Below are positions 42,306 to 52,766 of a stretch of 58,111 bases of DNA, piece by piece; position 1 is the stretch's first letter, and each line of letters begins with the position of its first letter. The notes beneath the pieces are model-generated. The model searched no databases. It was not told the origin of the DNA and saw only the letters and a program-made list of their open reading frames with translations. Origin of the DNA: an uncultured Verrucomicrobiota bacterium (GTDB lineage: Bacteria > Verrucomicrobiota > Verrucomicrobiia > Limisphaerales > UBA9464). Made by a program: the position numbers and the translations under genes. The stretch spans positions 1 to 58,111 of the forward strand of contig CAINWP010000076.1 in assembly GCA_903854475.1 (NCBI GenBank), in the 5' to 3' direction.

Positions 42306-43193
42306 ATGTCCACACCCCTCCCCATCGACTCGCGCTTGCTGGCGTCGGTGGAAGACCTGCCGCTCTTGGCCAGGACGGTCGTGGAGGGATTCCTCGATGG
42401 GCTTCACCGCAGCCCGTTCCTCGGCTACTCGACGGAGTTCGCCAGTTACCGCCAATACGTTCAGGGCGACAATCTCCGCCACCTCGACTGGAAGGTCTGG
42501 GCGAGGAGTGACGCGCTCTACGTCAAACAATTCGAGGACGACACCAACTACCGCGGCCAAATCTACCTCGACACCTCGGCCTCCATGGATTTCGGGACCG
42601 GGCCAGCCAACAAGTTTACCTTCGGCCGACTGCTGGCAGCGGCACTCGCCCATTTGATGATTTTGCAGCGGGATGCGCCCGGGCTGGTTCTTTTCGGACC
42701 GGACAGCCGTCAGGCTCTCCCCTGCGCCGCTTCCCGGAACCAGGCTCTGGAACTGTTCGCTGCTCTGGCCCGAGCCCAAGCCGGCGGCAAGACGATCCTG
42801 GGACCGGACCTCTTTGGCATCGTTCAGGCAATGGTCCGCCGCGGGCTCTCAGTGGTCATCTCGGATTTTTTCACCAGCGATGATTCGGGTTTTGAACTGC
42901 TCCGCCAACTCCATGCCCACCGTCAGGAAACCATCGTCTTTCACCTCCTGTCTCCAGAAGAGCTGGAGCTGCCCGAAACCGGGGAATGGATTCTAGAAGA
43001 CTGCGAGACAGGCGAAGAACGCGTCGTCCATTTCGACGAGGCGCGAGAGGGATATTATCAACGGCTCGAAGCCTTCTGTAATCGATTGAAGAGCGCCTGC
43101 GACGGGTACGAATTCGACTACGTGCGCCTCTCGACCGGCAAGCCCCTCGACCAGGCACTCATGGCCTACCTCGACCGGAGGGGATACCTGTGA
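42306..43193 (+). CDS. DUF58 (vWA-like) protein
   Basis: A 295-residue cytoplasmic protein of the DUF58 family, next to MoxR as usual. The signature SYRQYVQGDNLRHLDWKVWAR (about 48-68) is followed by ALYVKQFEDD. A vWA-like fold has the metal site DTSAS (about 89-93) in YLDTSASMDFG, and VISDFFTSDD later. It is thought to be a MoxR client. It starts 30 bases after moxR and ends 40 bases before the BatA-like gene. Confidence 0.9.
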   Translation: MSTPLPIDSRLLASVEDLPLLARTVVEGFLDGLHRSPFLGYSTEFASYRQYVQGDNLRHLDWKVWARSDALYVKQFEDDTNYRGQIYLDTSASMDFGTGPANKFTFGRLLAAALAHLMILQRDAPGLVLFGPDSRQALPCAASRNQALELFAALARAQAGGKTILGPDLFGIVQAMVRRGLSVVISDFFTSDDSGFELLRQLHAHRQETIVFHLLSPEELELPETGEWILEDCETGEERVVHFDEAREGYYQRLEAFCNRLKSACDGYEFDYVRLSTGKPLDQALMAYLDRRGYL

Positions 43194-43233
43194 ATCACCT
43201 CAACGAGCCACAGCCCACTCACTGACCTTCGGC

Positions 43234-45396
43234 ATGCCCTTCCTCTTCACCCATGCCTTCCTGCTGTCTGCCCTCGCAGGCCTCGGGATTCCCGTGCTGC
43301 TGCACCTCCTGCTCAAACAGCGCAATCCGCGGATGAAGGTCAGCACGCTGCGCTTCTTCGAGGTGCTGGACACCCGCAGCTCCTCCCGACGCAAACTGCG
43401 GAACCTGTTGTTGTTATTGCTCCGGTTGCTGGTCTTCGCGCTGATCGTCCTCGCCTTCACCCGACCCTACCTCCCGGAGGGCTGGGGTGGAACACCACGA
43501 CCCAAGCACCAAGATGTGATCCTGGTGCTCGATCGATCCCTCAGCCTGCGGGCCACTGATTCTGGCACACCCCGCTGGCCGGCCGCGTTGGCCGAGGCCC
43601 GTCGCATCCTCGCTCCCTTGACCGAGGGCGATCGAGCCGCGCTGATCGGGATTGGGGAGCGCCCGGAGGTGCTTTCTAGTTTTGGGCCACCCTCCTTGAT
43701 TCTGGATCGACTGAAGGATCTCCAACCCACCTCCAGTCGCGGCGATGTCTCCGAGGCGCTTCGGGAGGCCTTGTCGCTCGTAGCGACGCTCAATTCACCC
43801 GGCTCCGCCTCCGTCACTGTCATCGGCGACCTCCAGCGGACCGGGGTGGACCGACTCGAGCGCGTTTCTCTGCCGCGGTGGCTGCCGATCCAATTCATCC
43901 GAGTCGGTCCTACAGTCTCACCCAATGTGGCCGTCACCGATCTCCGACTTCCCGCCGAACCCAATGGACCCCTGTCGATCATCGTCGCCAATTACGGAGA
44001 CCAGCCGGTGCAAAATCACACGATTCGGTGCGTCCTCGATGGGCAGACCCTTTCCAAAATCACCTTCTCCAGAGGAGCCGGTGTCTCGGACTCTCTCGAA
44101 TGGAAGCTACCGCGACTCAACGCCGGCTGGCATGAGGCCGAAGTCCAATTGGAAGTATCCGACGCACTGGCTGAGGACAATGTCCGCCGACTGGCATTCC
44201 AAGTCCCGGAACGCATCCGCGTCGTCGCCGTCGAAAATCGCAGCCAGGTACGATCGTTCGAAGAGCAGACCTTCTTTGTCGCCGCGGCCCTCGACCCATT
44301 CTTCGGCAGCACCAATTCGGGCCAAGGAGGGTTCGTGGTGGAAATCCTCCGTCCCGAGGCGTTAGCGGCCGCCGTCACACCCAAGGGCATACAACCGCCG
44401 CCCGACGTCGTGCTCCTGCCGGCGATGCGATCTCTTCCAGTGGACGCCGTCGCTGCACTCAATGCCTGGGTCGATCAGGGTGGTGGACTCTTCTTCTTTG
44501 GCGGCGACTCCCTAGAACCCTCCCGCTTCAATGCGGAGTTTGGCGCGCTATCTCCGGCGCAATGGGGCTCGCCGGTTTCGGCCGACGCGGAGGTGCCTTG
44601 GCGCATCGGAGCCTTCGACCGAACAAGCCCGATCTTTCGGCCGTTCACAGAGGCTCGGTCCGGCGGTCCTGCCGTCGCTGAATTCACCCGTCGACACGCG
44701 GTGACCGCCTCTCCACAAAGCACCGTGCTGGCACGGTTTGACGACGGACACCCCTTCCTCTTAAGTCGTTTTGTGGGCCGAGGCGCAGTGCTCTTGGCCA
44801 ACACCTCGGCAGACACCGCATGGACGGACTGGCCCAAACACAAAAGTTTCGTTCCGTGGGTCATGGCGGCCGTCACCTGGCTGGCCGATCGCGGCGATGA
44901 CCGCCTTCTGCGATCCTCCGATTCGCTCATCACCGGGACCGAGGGCCGTATCCCGTTGAGCAGCGGAAGCACGGGCTTCACCGCGACCTCCACGAGGGCT
45001 GCTTCACCCTCAGCAACAGCCCCACCGGCCGGCGCCCGCTTGGGCCTGCAAGTACGACCCGGTTCCTCTAATCCGCCGCCGGCTCTCGACGTCCGAGCCG
45101 ACGGCACCGCGGTTTTCGAGGTCCCTATTTCCGGATTCTACAGCGTGAGCGATGAATCCGGTCGGGAGCGATGGCGTTTGGCCGCCAATCCACCGCCGAT
45201 TGAATCGGACCTCGCCGCCTGGGAGCCCTCGGCCGCCGGTGGGCGCTTAGCCCGTCGTACCGATGCCGAATCAGATCTGCCTCCCGGATGGTTCGGTAAC
45301 GAACCCGGCCGACAGGAATGGTGGCGTATCCTGCTGGCTGCAGCCCTAGCACTGCTGCTCATCGAAACCGTTGTCGCCAACCGCACCCACCCATGA
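43234..45396 (+). CDS. BatA-domain and vWA membrane protein
   Basis: A 720-residue protein. The BatA domain at the N-terminus (FLLSALAGLGIPVLLHLLLKQRNPR, then LRNLLLLLLRLLVFALIVLAFTRPYL, about 9-75) gives two helices. A periplasmic vWA domain follows with MIDAS DRSLS (about 98-102), then immunoglobulin-like strands. A class-I glutamine-amidotransferase-like domain comes next (DVVLLPAMRSLPVDAVAALNAWVDQGGGLFFFGG, about 390-425). A final helix is WWRILLAAALALLLIETVVAN. It belongs to the envelope MoxR/Bat group; in Bacteroidetes relatives affect oxygen tolerance, but the molecular job is unclear. It overlaps the next gene by four bases (ATGA). Confidence 0.88.
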   Translation: MPFLFTHAFLLSALAGLGIPVLLHLLLKQRNPRMKVSTLRFFEVLDTRSSSRRKLRNLLLLLLRLLVFALIVLAFTRPYLPEGWGGTPRPKHQDVILVLDRSLSLRATDSGTPRWPAALAEARRILAPLTEGDRAALIGIGERPEVLSSFGPPSLILDRLKDLQPTSSRGDVSEALREALSLVATLNSPGSASVTVIGDLQRTGVDRLERVSLPRWLPIQFIRVGPTVSPNVAVTDLRLPAEPNGPLSIIVANYGDQPVQNHTIRCVLDGQTLSKITFSRGAGVSDSLEWKLPRLNAGWHEAEVQLEVSDALAEDNVRRLAFQVPERIRVVAVENRSQVRSFEEQTFFVAAALDPFFGSTNSGQGGFVVEILRPEALAAAVTPKGIQPPPDVVLLPAMRSLPVDAVAALNAWVDQGGGLFFFGGDSLEPSRFNAEFGALSPAQWGSPVSADAEVPWRIGAFDRTSPIFRPFTEARSGGPAVAEFTRRHAVTASPQSTVLARFDDGHPFLLSRFVGRGAVLLANTSADTAWTDWPKHKSFVPWVMAAVTWLADRGDDRLLRSSDSLITGTEGRIPLSSGSTGFTATSTRAASPSATAPPAGARLGLQVRPGSSNPPPALDVRADGTAVFEVPISGFYSVSDESGRERWRLAANPPPIESDLAAWEPSAAGGRLARRTDAESDLPPGWFGNEPGRQEWWRILLAAALALLLIETVVANRTHP

Positions 45397-47996
45397 ACAC
45401 ACCCGCCGATGAAGCCCGCAGGCAACTGGCCCAGACCGCCGGACGCAAGGATACTGCACGACGCACCGGTGCGGCCGCGGCCATCGTCGCCGGACTCCTC
45501 CTGGGTTCGCTGACGGTGATGGTCATCGACTATAGGCTGCTCCTTCCCATCGGGTTTAGGGCTCTGGCTTGGTTGGGCCTCCTGCTGGGCCTGGCTCTCG
45601 GACTGCGCCAGTGGTTGCGCCTGCGCCGGCAATCCACTCCCCTGAAGGAGGCCGCCCTCGACCTAGAGTCGAACCGGCCTGAACTCGGTTGCGAAGTGTC
45701 CACGGCCGCCGAATACCTGTCGGGTGTCCGGACACCCACGGGGGCCTACGAATCAGAATTGGCGAGCGCCCTGAGTCAACGCGCGGCTCAGGTAGCTCAG
45801 AGCGAGGAGGTTCCCTACTTGCGACGCCTCGGCCTTCCCAGGCTCCTTTTCGGTGGCAGCGTGCTGGCGGCCCTGGTGGGGTTCTTAATCGTAGTGCCTC
45901 AGTCCGGCACGGCCCTACTGCGCACCCTCGCCCCATGGTCGGAGGCCCGCTTCACCCAGTTGGTCGTCGAACCGGCCGGTGGCGAATTCCCGGTGGGCCA
46001 TCGGCTGACTCTCACCCACCGTCTCTCAGGACGAATCCCCCCGTCGATAGACTACCTATGGCGCTCCCAAGGCGACACTGGCTGGGAACGTCAGTCGGTG
46101 CCGGTGCTTTCCAATGCGGTCGCGTTCCAGACCCTGACGGTGACCACATCCGGTACCTTCCGCATCCGCGCCGGTGACACCCTCTCCTCAACCTATTCTC
46201 TGGTGGCCTACGTCCCACCCGAGGTGGCTCGCCTATCGATTCGGCTCCTCTCTCCGACCTATTCCGGCCTTCCCGAACTGCGCCAATCTTCTCCGCCCAT
46301 CACCGCCCTGCGCGGCTCGCGAGCGTTATTCGAAGTGACAGGAAACGTCGCGCTGGGCCAAGCCGAGCTGCGGCTCACCAACGGCACGGTCGTCGCATTG
46401 AAGGCCACCGAGTCGAACCTCTGGCGCGGCGAGTTCATCGTCTCCGCCGATTCCGAATATTCCATTCTGATTACCGACACGCGGGGCCGACCCTCCCTCG
46501 CCAATGCAACTCGACATCCGATCCGCGCCCTTCCCGACCTGCCGCCCAAGGTGGACATCACCGAGCCGGGCGAAGACATCCGCGCCGACCCAGACGAGAT
46601 CATCCCGCTAAAAGTCGCCGCTTCGGACGACTTCGGATTGGATTCGATCACCCTCGTCTACCACGTGCTCGGCGGTCCTGAGCAACGGCTGGAAGTTCGC
46701 GATCGCAACCTCAAGGACGGACAGACCCTCGGCGCGGTGGTCCTCCGTCTGGGCAGCCTCGGGCTCAAGCCCTACGATGTGGTCTCTTATTACGCTGAAG
46801 CCCGCGACAACAACACGCTCGACGGTCCCGGGATCGGTCGCTCACCCACGTATTTCATCGAACTGACCGATCGCTCCGGTCCGGCGCCCTCGAAGCGCAA
46901 AGGGCAACCTCAGCAGCGCCTCAACCTCATCGCCATCCAGAAGGGACTCTTGGCCGAGACCACAGCCACGCGGACCAATGCACCCGCCAAGACCTTCCAG
47001 GACCTATCTCAGCGGCAACGCGAGGCCCGCGAATTCACCGCCCGTTACCAACAGAAGCTGGAATCCATGAATGCGCCCAAGGCCGCCCAGTTCGCCCTGG
47101 ACGAAGCCCTAGAAGGCATGGACGACGCAGCTCGCGCCTTGGAACGACAAACGCCCCAAGGAGCTCTACCCTCCGAGGAGAAAGCCTTGGCAGCTCTGTA
47201 CCGGGCCATCAAAGCCATGCCGCAGCTCAAAAACCTTCCGACCGAACCCGAGCTCTCCGATAAACCGCCTGAAGAATCTCCGCCCGAGCCGCAACCACCC
47301 CAGGTCGTGTTGGAAGGCATCGACAAAAAGCCCCAGAAGCCGGCCAATGCGGCCGAACTGGAAAAGGCCCTCGCGGAGGCGCTGGCACTGGCCAAGGCTC
47401 AATCTGAATTGGCCCGCCTGGTGGAAGGGTCTAATCCTGCCAAAGCTCAAAAGCCCACCCCGGGTGAAAAGCCCGGACAAAAAGGGCCCGAGGGCAAGGC
47501 AGGCTCACCGGATAAAAACAGCCCGCCCGGGGGCGAGGCCGGAAAACCGGGGAAACCTGGAGAATCTAAACCCTCTCCGCCGAGCCCTGGCTCCCTGCCA
47601 GGCAAACCGAATGGACAACCCGGCGGACCCCGTGGGCCAGAAGATCGCGCTTTGGCTGAGCGTCAGAAACGTCTTCAAGACCAAGCCCGCAAACTGGCTG
47701 AAAAAATCGCCCGCTTGAATAGCCCAGAGGCCCGCGAGGCACAAACCGCCGGCAAACGCCTGGAGGCCGCCGCCGAGCAAATGGCCCAAGCCACCGAAGC
47801 TCTGGGCGATGGCCGCAGCGAGTCGGCCGAAACCAGCAGCAGCGTGGCGGCGGCCGGGGTCCAGTCGGCGGCCGACTTGCTGGAGCGAGCCCTGAGGCAA
47901 GGTCCTGAGCGCACGGATGTCTCGGCCGAGCAAGCCCCTCGACAGTTCGAGGAACAAATTAGCGAGTACTTCCGTCGCCTCACCCGGGCCCAATGA
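45393..47996 (+). CDS. DUF4175-like large membrane protein
   Basis: An 867-residue protein. Two N-terminal helices (about 27-75) and a third near 152-170 precede a long periplasmic part with Ig-like strands, including DLPPKVDITEPGEDIRADPDEIIPLKVAASDDFGLDSI (about 485-522), typical of DUF4175-like proteins. A coiled-coil and Gln/Ala-rich region lies at about 555-640. A Pro-Gly-Lys-rich disordered stretch (about 690-750) includes KPGQKGPEGKAGS, and a C-terminal amphipathic helix region closes it. The true start is the ATG overlapping the previous stop. It sits in the MoxR/Bat operon. Function is unknown; a structural or scaffolding role at the envelope is inferred. Confidence 0.82.
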   Translation: MNTPADEARRQLAQTAGRKDTARRTGAAAAIVAGLLLGSLTVMVIDYRLLLPIGFRALAWLGLLLGLALGLRQWLRLRRQSTPLKEAALDLESNRPELGCEVSTAAEYLSGVRTPTGAYESELASALSQRAAQVAQSEEVPYLRRLGLPRLLFGGSVLAALVGFLIVVPQSGTALLRTLAPWSEARFTQLVVEPAGGEFPVGHRLTLTHRLSGRIPPSIDYLWRSQGDTGWERQSVPVLSNAVAFQTLTVTTSGTFRIRAGDTLSSTYSLVAYVPPEVARLSIRLLSPTYSGLPELRQSSPPITALRGSRALFEVTGNVALGQAELRLTNGTVVALKATESNLWRGEFIVSADSEYSILITDTRGRPSLANATRHPIRALPDLPPKVDITEPGEDIRADPDEIIPLKVAASDDFGLDSITLVYHVLGGPEQRLEVRDRNLKDGQTLGAVVLRLGSLGLKPYDVVSYYAEARDNNTLDGPGIGRSPTYFIELTDRSGPAPSKRKGQPQQRLNLIAIQKGLLAETTATRTNAPAKTFQDLSQRQREAREFTARYQQKLESMNAPKAAQFALDEALEGMDDAARALERQTPQGALPSEEKALAALYRAIKAMPQLKNLPTEPELSDKPPEESPPEPQPPQVVLEGIDKKPQKPANAAELEKALAEALALAKAQSELARLVEGSNPAKAQKPTPGEKPGQKGPEGKAGSPDKNSPPGGEAGKPGKPGESKPSPPSPGSLPGKPNGQPGGPRGPEDRALAERQKRLQDQARKLAEKIARLNSPEAREAQTAGKRLEAAAEQMAQATEALGDGRSESAETSSSVAAAGVQSAADLLERALRQGPERTDVSAEQAPRQFEEQISEYFRRLTRAQ

Positions 47997-48012
47997 CCTC
48001 CGCACCCTCACC

Positions 48013-50331
48013 ATGATGCAGTTCACCCAATTGCCGGAGCCACGGTGGCTGATCCTTGCGGGGATCATCACCGTCAGCCTATTGGCACTGAGCTATGGGT
48101 ACGCCCGCGGTCGGACGCAGCCCTGGGTTCGGGCCCTGTGCGGCCTGCTTCGCCTGACAGCCCTCGTCGGGCTGGTGCTGTGCCTGATGGATCCGCAGTG
48201 GATTGAAAAAATTATCCATCCACGCCGGACCCGCTTGGCGGTGCTAATGGACACCTCCCGCAGCATGGCCACCACCGACGTTCCTGGAGGCCGATTGGCC
48301 GCAGCAAGAGCCTGGATCGCCCACCATGTCTTGCCGGCCAAGCCGGGCTCGGTGGATGTGCTGGCCTTGCGTTTCAGTGACGTCATGACCCTTGAAACCA
48401 ATGGCATCGCCGGGCCGGCCGAGGGTCCTTCCTCTGGGCTTTCCCGCGCGCTGGACTCCCTGCTCACGCTGCCATCAGAAGATCCCCTGACCAGCGTGCT
48501 CTTGGTCTCCGATGGCATCGAGACCCAGGGTCTGGATCCGGAGACGGCCGCTCGCCGCCTGCGTCGCCACGGGCTGCGCGTCCACACCCTCCTGAGCGGC
48601 ACCACCAACGAAGTTCGGGATGTGCGCATCACCGGCCTTGAGGTCCGACGCGCGGTGGCTGAGAACGCGCCGTCACGGGTTTCGGTGGATCTCCGATCCC
48701 CGGGATTCTCTGGGAAGACCGTCACCGTGCAAGTCCGCAAGGAGGGGCAAATTCTCGCAGCGAAGCCGCTGGATCTCAACGGCGAGGCTCAGCATGTCGA
48801 ACTCGAATTCACGCCACGCATGCGCGGATTCCAAGTGTACGAGGTGAGTGTCTCGACCAGCCCTGGCGAATGGCTCACCTCCAACAATCAGAGGCCTTTC
48901 GGATTAGAGGTCGTCGATCCCACGCTGCGAGTGGTTTACATGGAGGGAACTCCACAGAATAACCAAAGCCCGCAGCCCGAATGGAAATACCTCAAAGACG
49001 CCCTGCAAAGCGACCCGGGCATTCAAGTAACCACGCTCTATAGGCAATTCGGCAACAACGGGCAGTACCTCAACACGGTGGATTCCGATCCAGACACGGG
49101 CGAGCGCATCTACCCGGTCGATCATCCCACACAAGGCTTCCCAAAAAATCTCGCCGGCCTGTTGAACTACGATGTGGTCATCCACAGCGATATCCGTCGC
49201 GACTCCTTCAGTCCGCTCCAATTGACCAACATGGCACGACTGGTTGAGGAGTTTGGCGGCGGATTTCTCATGATCGGCGGCAACTCGGCCTTCGGGCGCG
49301 GCGGCTACCACCAAACCCTCCTCGACCGCATCATCCCTGTCGCCATGGAGGGCGCCTTCGACTCTTCGAAAGAGGACTTTCTGCCCAAGGTTCCCCGAGC
49401 GGCGTGGACCCATCCCATTGTAGCCATCGGAGCCGATGCTGAAGAGACGCGCAAAATCTGGACTGAGAAATTTCCTACCCTCCATGGCATTAACCGAATG
49501 GAACGAGCCAAGCCCGGTGCTCAAGTACTCGCCTATGCGGACAATGCCCCCCAAGGCATCGATGGCGATGTCCTACTGGCCGTCCAACAAGTGGGTCGAG
49601 GTCGAACTATGGCCTTCACCTCCGACACCACCCGGTCTTGGGGTGCGGATTTTGAAACTCTCTGGGGCGAGCCACGAAATCCTAAATGGCTCGTCTCCGA
49701 GGACAACTGCGACTCTCGCTACTACCGCCGGTTCTGGGTGAACGCCATCCGCTGGCTGGCGGTCGGCCGAAGCAGTCGTACGAATCCGCCCGTCCTCCTT
49801 GATCTTTCAAGTGCCTACGTCACCCCAGGCGCAACGGCTTCGGCATCCATCCGGGTTCGAGATCAAGCCCAACACGAAATCACCGATGCCGAAGTGACTC
49901 TCTATGCCGGAACGGGCTCCTCCAGCAATGCAGTGGCTGTGGCTCGCTACGACCCAACCCGCCGCGCTTACGTGGCTCCCATCACTCTGCAAAAACCCGG
50001 TACCTTTGTTATTAGCGCCGTGGCCCAACGAGCCGGGGAATCCCTTGGCGTAGATCGTCAACTGCTGGTGGCTGAAAGCGTCGATCCAGAATTGGCTGAT
50101 CTTCAGGCACGACCCGCGGTGATGGAAGGCGTGGCTCAATCCGGTGACGGCATGGCCCTCCGCGTAGAAGACACCCATCCTCGCGGACTCGAGGCCCTGT
50201 GGGGAGAGTTGCCTCAGCCTTGGATAGAATTCCTTCGCAAGCCCCTTTGGGACCGCCCGATTTATCTGGCCATCCTGCTCGGACTCTTAGTCCTCGAATG
50301 GTCGCTGCGGCGTTGGAAAGGATTGGCCTAA
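48013..50331 (+). CDS. vWA and glutamine-amidotransferase-like membrane protein
   Basis: A 772-residue protein. Two N-terminal helices (WLILAGIITVSLLALSYGYA and LLRLTALVGLVLCLM) precede a vWA domain with the intact MIDAS DTSRS in VLMDTSRSMAT (about 78-88) and VLLVSDGIETQG. A GATase1-like domain (VVIHSDIRRDSFSPLQLTNMARLVEEFGGGFLMIGG) follows, then a beta domain, and a last helix PIYLAILLGLLVLEWSLRRW. It is similar in layout to the BatA-like protein two genes upstream. It starts 16 bases after the DUF4175-like gene and ends six bases before the first NAGPA gene. It may form a membrane complex with its neighbours. Confidence 0.86.
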   Translation: MMQFTQLPEPRWLILAGIITVSLLALSYGYARGRTQPWVRALCGLLRLTALVGLVLCLMDPQWIEKIIHPRRTRLAVLMDTSRSMATTDVPGGRLAAARAWIAHHVLPAKPGSVDVLALRFSDVMTLETNGIAGPAEGPSSGLSRALDSLLTLPSEDPLTSVLLVSDGIETQGLDPETAARRLRRHGLRVHTLLSGTTNEVRDVRITGLEVRRAVAENAPSRVSVDLRSPGFSGKTVTVQVRKEGQILAAKPLDLNGEAQHVELEFTPRMRGFQVYEVSVSTSPGEWLTSNNQRPFGLEVVDPTLRVVYMEGTPQNNQSPQPEWKYLKDALQSDPGIQVTTLYRQFGNNGQYLNTVDSDPDTGERIYPVDHPTQGFPKNLAGLLNYDVVIHSDIRRDSFSPLQLTNMARLVEEFGGGFLMIGGNSAFGRGGYHQTLLDRIIPVAMEGAFDSSKEDFLPKVPRAAWTHPIVAIGADAEETRKIWTEKFPTLHGINRMERAKPGAQVLAYADNAPQGIDGDVLLAVQQVGRGRTMAFTSDTTRSWGADFETLWGEPRNPKWLVSEDNCDSRYYRRFWVNAIRWLAVGRSSRTNPPVLLDLSSAYVTPGATASASIRVRDQAQHEITDAEVTLYAGTGSSSNAVAVARYDPTRRAYVAPITLQKPGTFVISAVAQRAGESLGVDRQLLVAESVDPELADLQARPAVMEGVAQSGDGMALRVEDTHPRGLEALWGELPQPWIEFLRKPLWDRPIYLAILLGLLVLEWSLRRWKGLA

Positions 50332-50337
50332 TCCGCC

Positions 50338-51582
50338 ATGGGAAACCTCACGCAGATCCTGTCCACCCCGACCCGACCCTCGGGATCAATCCCATTGACC
50401 CGATTGTTTTCAGCGGTCCACGGAGTTCTCGTCAATCAGGTCCTTCTGGGGCTGATGCTGGTCGGACTCAGCCGAGTCCAAGTCTGGGGCGAGGCCTTCC
50501 CAGCATTCCGGGAAGCGTCGCCAGGAATTAGTGTCAGCCACGCGGTGCGAGACGAACCCTGGTCCATCCACATAGTCCGGGTTGAGCGCTCTCATCCCCG
50601 ATTGGGTTTCTTTCCCTCGCTGGCCTTCCATGACCGGATTGGACTCAATCCCTTGTCGGATCAGGTCACCCTCTTCCCTAAATCTCTCGGGGTACCTGTC
50701 GCTGCGATCAATGGCGACTTTTATGCCATCGAAAACGACCCAATGCCCGGAGACCCTCGAGGGCTCTTCATCCAGCGAGGCATACTGGTCAGTGCGCCCA
50801 TCGAGCGTGATTGCCTCTGGTTCGACGGATCTGGAAAACCCCACATCGACACAGTACGGCCTCGATTCACGGTGCGCGTGGGCGAATCGGCCCCGCAAGA
50901 GTTCGGACTCAACGAGGACTTCGACGGCTCACGTCCGGTGGTGCTCACCCCGGCTGCGTCTACAGCCATCGAGTCGGATCGCCCCTCGGGCTGGATCTTG
51001 GCCCGTGACGGATCACATCCCGGGCCACCCCTAAAGGCCGGTCAGCCACTCCGGGCCGTGGTCCGGGGCTCCGTGACGAACCCTCGTGCGCCGTTGGAGC
51101 CCGATTGTTTGATTCTCCGGGCAGGAACCCCACTGCAAGACCACCTGCGGCCCGGAGCCTCGGTGGTCCTCGAAACCCGCACTGAACCCCTCCTGGAATC
51201 CGCGGTCTCGGCCATCGGCGGTGGTCCTGCTCTCGTTCACCTCGGCACGCCGACCGGCAAATCCGCAGCCCGTTCGCTGGAACGTCATCCGCGTTCCGCG
51301 TTCGGATGGAATGAGCGCCACTGCTTCCTCGTAGTTGTCGATGGGCGTCAGGCCGGTCTCTCGGTAGGCATGACTCTTGCCGAGCTCTCCGAGTTCCTCA
51401 TCAAACTGGGCTGCCAAGAAGCCATCAACCTCGATGGCGGCGGCTCCACCGAATTGATCCTCGACGGTCAGGTGCTTAACAGCCCGTGCTACGGACGCGA
51501 ACGGGCCACGGCCACCAGCCTCCTCGTTGTCCGCGTTCCGGAGACTCGACTTGAGACACACTCCGGAAAACCGTCGCCATGA
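50338..51582 (+). CDS. Phosphodiester glycosidase (NAGPA-domain) protein, copy 1
   Basis: A 414-residue protein. A hydrophobic stretch VLLGLMLVGLSRVQVW (about 34-49) suggests a signal peptide or anchor after a long N-terminal tail. The NAGPA domain (PF09992) is shown by VAAINGDFYAIEN (about 120-132), SAIGGGPALVH, ERHPRSAFGWN (about 316-326) and AINLDGGGSTELIL (about 363-376). Relatives hydrolyse phosphodiester-linked GlcNAc or are annotated as exopolysaccharide proteins; the bacterial substrate is unknown, possibly teichoic-acid-like or phosphoglycan material. It overlaps the next gene by ATGA and follows the vWA gene by six bases. Confidence 0.88.
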   Translation: MGNLTQILSTPTRPSGSIPLTRLFSAVHGVLVNQVLLGLMLVGLSRVQVWGEAFPAFREASPGISVSHAVRDEPWSIHIVRVERSHPRLGFFPSLAFHDRIGLNPLSDQVTLFPKSLGVPVAAINGDFYAIENDPMPGDPRGLFIQRGILVSAPIERDCLWFDGSGKPHIDTVRPRFTVRVGESAPQEFGLNEDFDGSRPVVLTPAASTAIESDRPSGWILARDGSHPGPPLKAGQPLRAVVRGSVTNPRAPLEPDCLILRAGTPLQDHLRPGASVVLETRTEPLLESAVSAIGGGPALVHLGTPTGKSAARSLERHPRSAFGWNERHCFLVVVDGRQAGLSVGMTLAELSEFLIKLGCQEAINLDGGGSTELILDGQVLNSPCYGRERATATSLLVVRVPETRLETHSGKPSP

Positions 51583-52766
51583 AGTGCTGGCTCACAATTT
51601 TTCTGGGTGCCGCCACGCTCGTCGGAACCGAGGCATCCCGTGCGTCCGACAAACCGCCATTCTTTCAAGCACCCACTCTCCGAAATCGGCTCGCCAACAG
51701 TTTCTCTTACAGCCATGAGACCTTAGCGGAGGGTCCCTGGTCGATACAGGTGATCCGCATCCGACGAGACCGCTCAGATCTAGGGATCCATGTCCTCCTG
51801 GGTGGCGGCCGTCAACTGGGTGTGGCCACGCTGTCCAGTCAGGCCTCGACCTTCCCGAAGGCCCGCGGTCAGGCGCTGGCCGCGCTCAACGGAGATTTTT
51901 TTGCGAGAGGGGGCCCCTGCCTGGGCGATCCAGAGGGACTTTGCATCCGGGACGGGGAATTGATCTCCGCGCCCAACGGCAAGAGCGCCTTCTGGATGGG
52001 TCCGGATCGTTCGCTCCATCTCGGCCCGGTGGTTTCGCTGCTCTCGATGATCACTCCCGATGGATCGAGCATCGCCATCGGGCTCAACGAGGAGCGCCAA
52101 GAGCGCCCCGTGCTCTTCACTGCGGCCGTGGGCCCCCGAACCCCTTCCGCCACCGGTACCGAATTTCTTCTCATCGCCGAGCCGGGCACCATGTTGCCCA
52201 TCCGACCGGGCCTCCGCTCGGCCTTCCGACTCCAATCCGTCGACTCCGGCGGCAACACCGTTATTCCCACCAACGGCGTCGTTCTTTCACTGCCCCTGAG
52301 CCACAAAGTCCCTCCCAGCCAGTCCATATCCGGATCTCTCTGGACCTTGTCCACCGAAACTCGACCCGATCTGAAAGGCACTCCAACAGCCTTGGGCGGC
52401 GGTCCCGCTCTGCTCAAGGAGGGCCAACCCACTCTGTTTCAATCCTCTGACGCTCGGCACCCTCGATCGGCAATAGGGTGGAATGCAGAGTTTTTCTTTC
52501 TGGTGCAAGTCGACGGCCGTCAGCGCGGCCTCTCGGTCGGTATGTCTCTCGCCGAATTGGCAGCCCACTTTGTACGCCTGGGATGCACTGATGCGCTGAA
52601 TCTCGACGGGGGTGGATCTTCGACTCTATGGGCCCGCGGTCAGGTCATGAATACCCCGTGCGAGGGATCCGAGCGCCCCATGGGCAACGCTCTCCTCATC
52701 ACCCTCGAACCCGGCGCCGTCGAGCCCCGCTCATTCCAGAGTGTTCCTGAAGCAAGAACCCATTAA
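51579..52766 (+). CDS. Phosphodiester glycosidase (NAGPA-domain) protein, copy 2
   Basis: A 395-residue protein with a signal peptide ([22 protein letters not shown]). Conserved NAGPA pieces: [46 protein letters not shown] and [23 protein letters not shown], so the likely active-site residues are kept. It differs from its neighbour over most of the sequence, so the duplication is old. Its start overlaps the previous stop by four bases; its last codons overlap the end of convergent carA by four bases. It closes the MoxR/Bat operon. Confidence 0.88.
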   Translation: MKCWLTIFLGAATLVGTEASRASDKPPFFQAPTLRNRLANSFSYSHETLAEGPWSIQVIRIRRDRSDLGIHVLLGGGRQLGVATLSSQASTFPKARGQALAALNGDFFARGGPCLGDPEGLCIRDGELISAPNGKSAFWMGPDRSLHLGPVVSLLSMITPDGSSIAIGLNEERQERPVLFTAAVGPRTPSATGTEFLLIAEPGTMLPIRPGLRSAFRLQSVDSGGNTVIPTNGVVLSLPLSHKVPPSQSISGSLWTLSTETRPDLKGTPTALGGGPALLKEGQPTLFQSSDARHPRSAIGWNAEFFFLVQVDGRQRGLSVGMSLAELAAHFVRLGCTDALNLDGGGSSTLWARGQVMNTPCEGSERPMGNALLITLEPGAVEPRSFQSVPEARTH

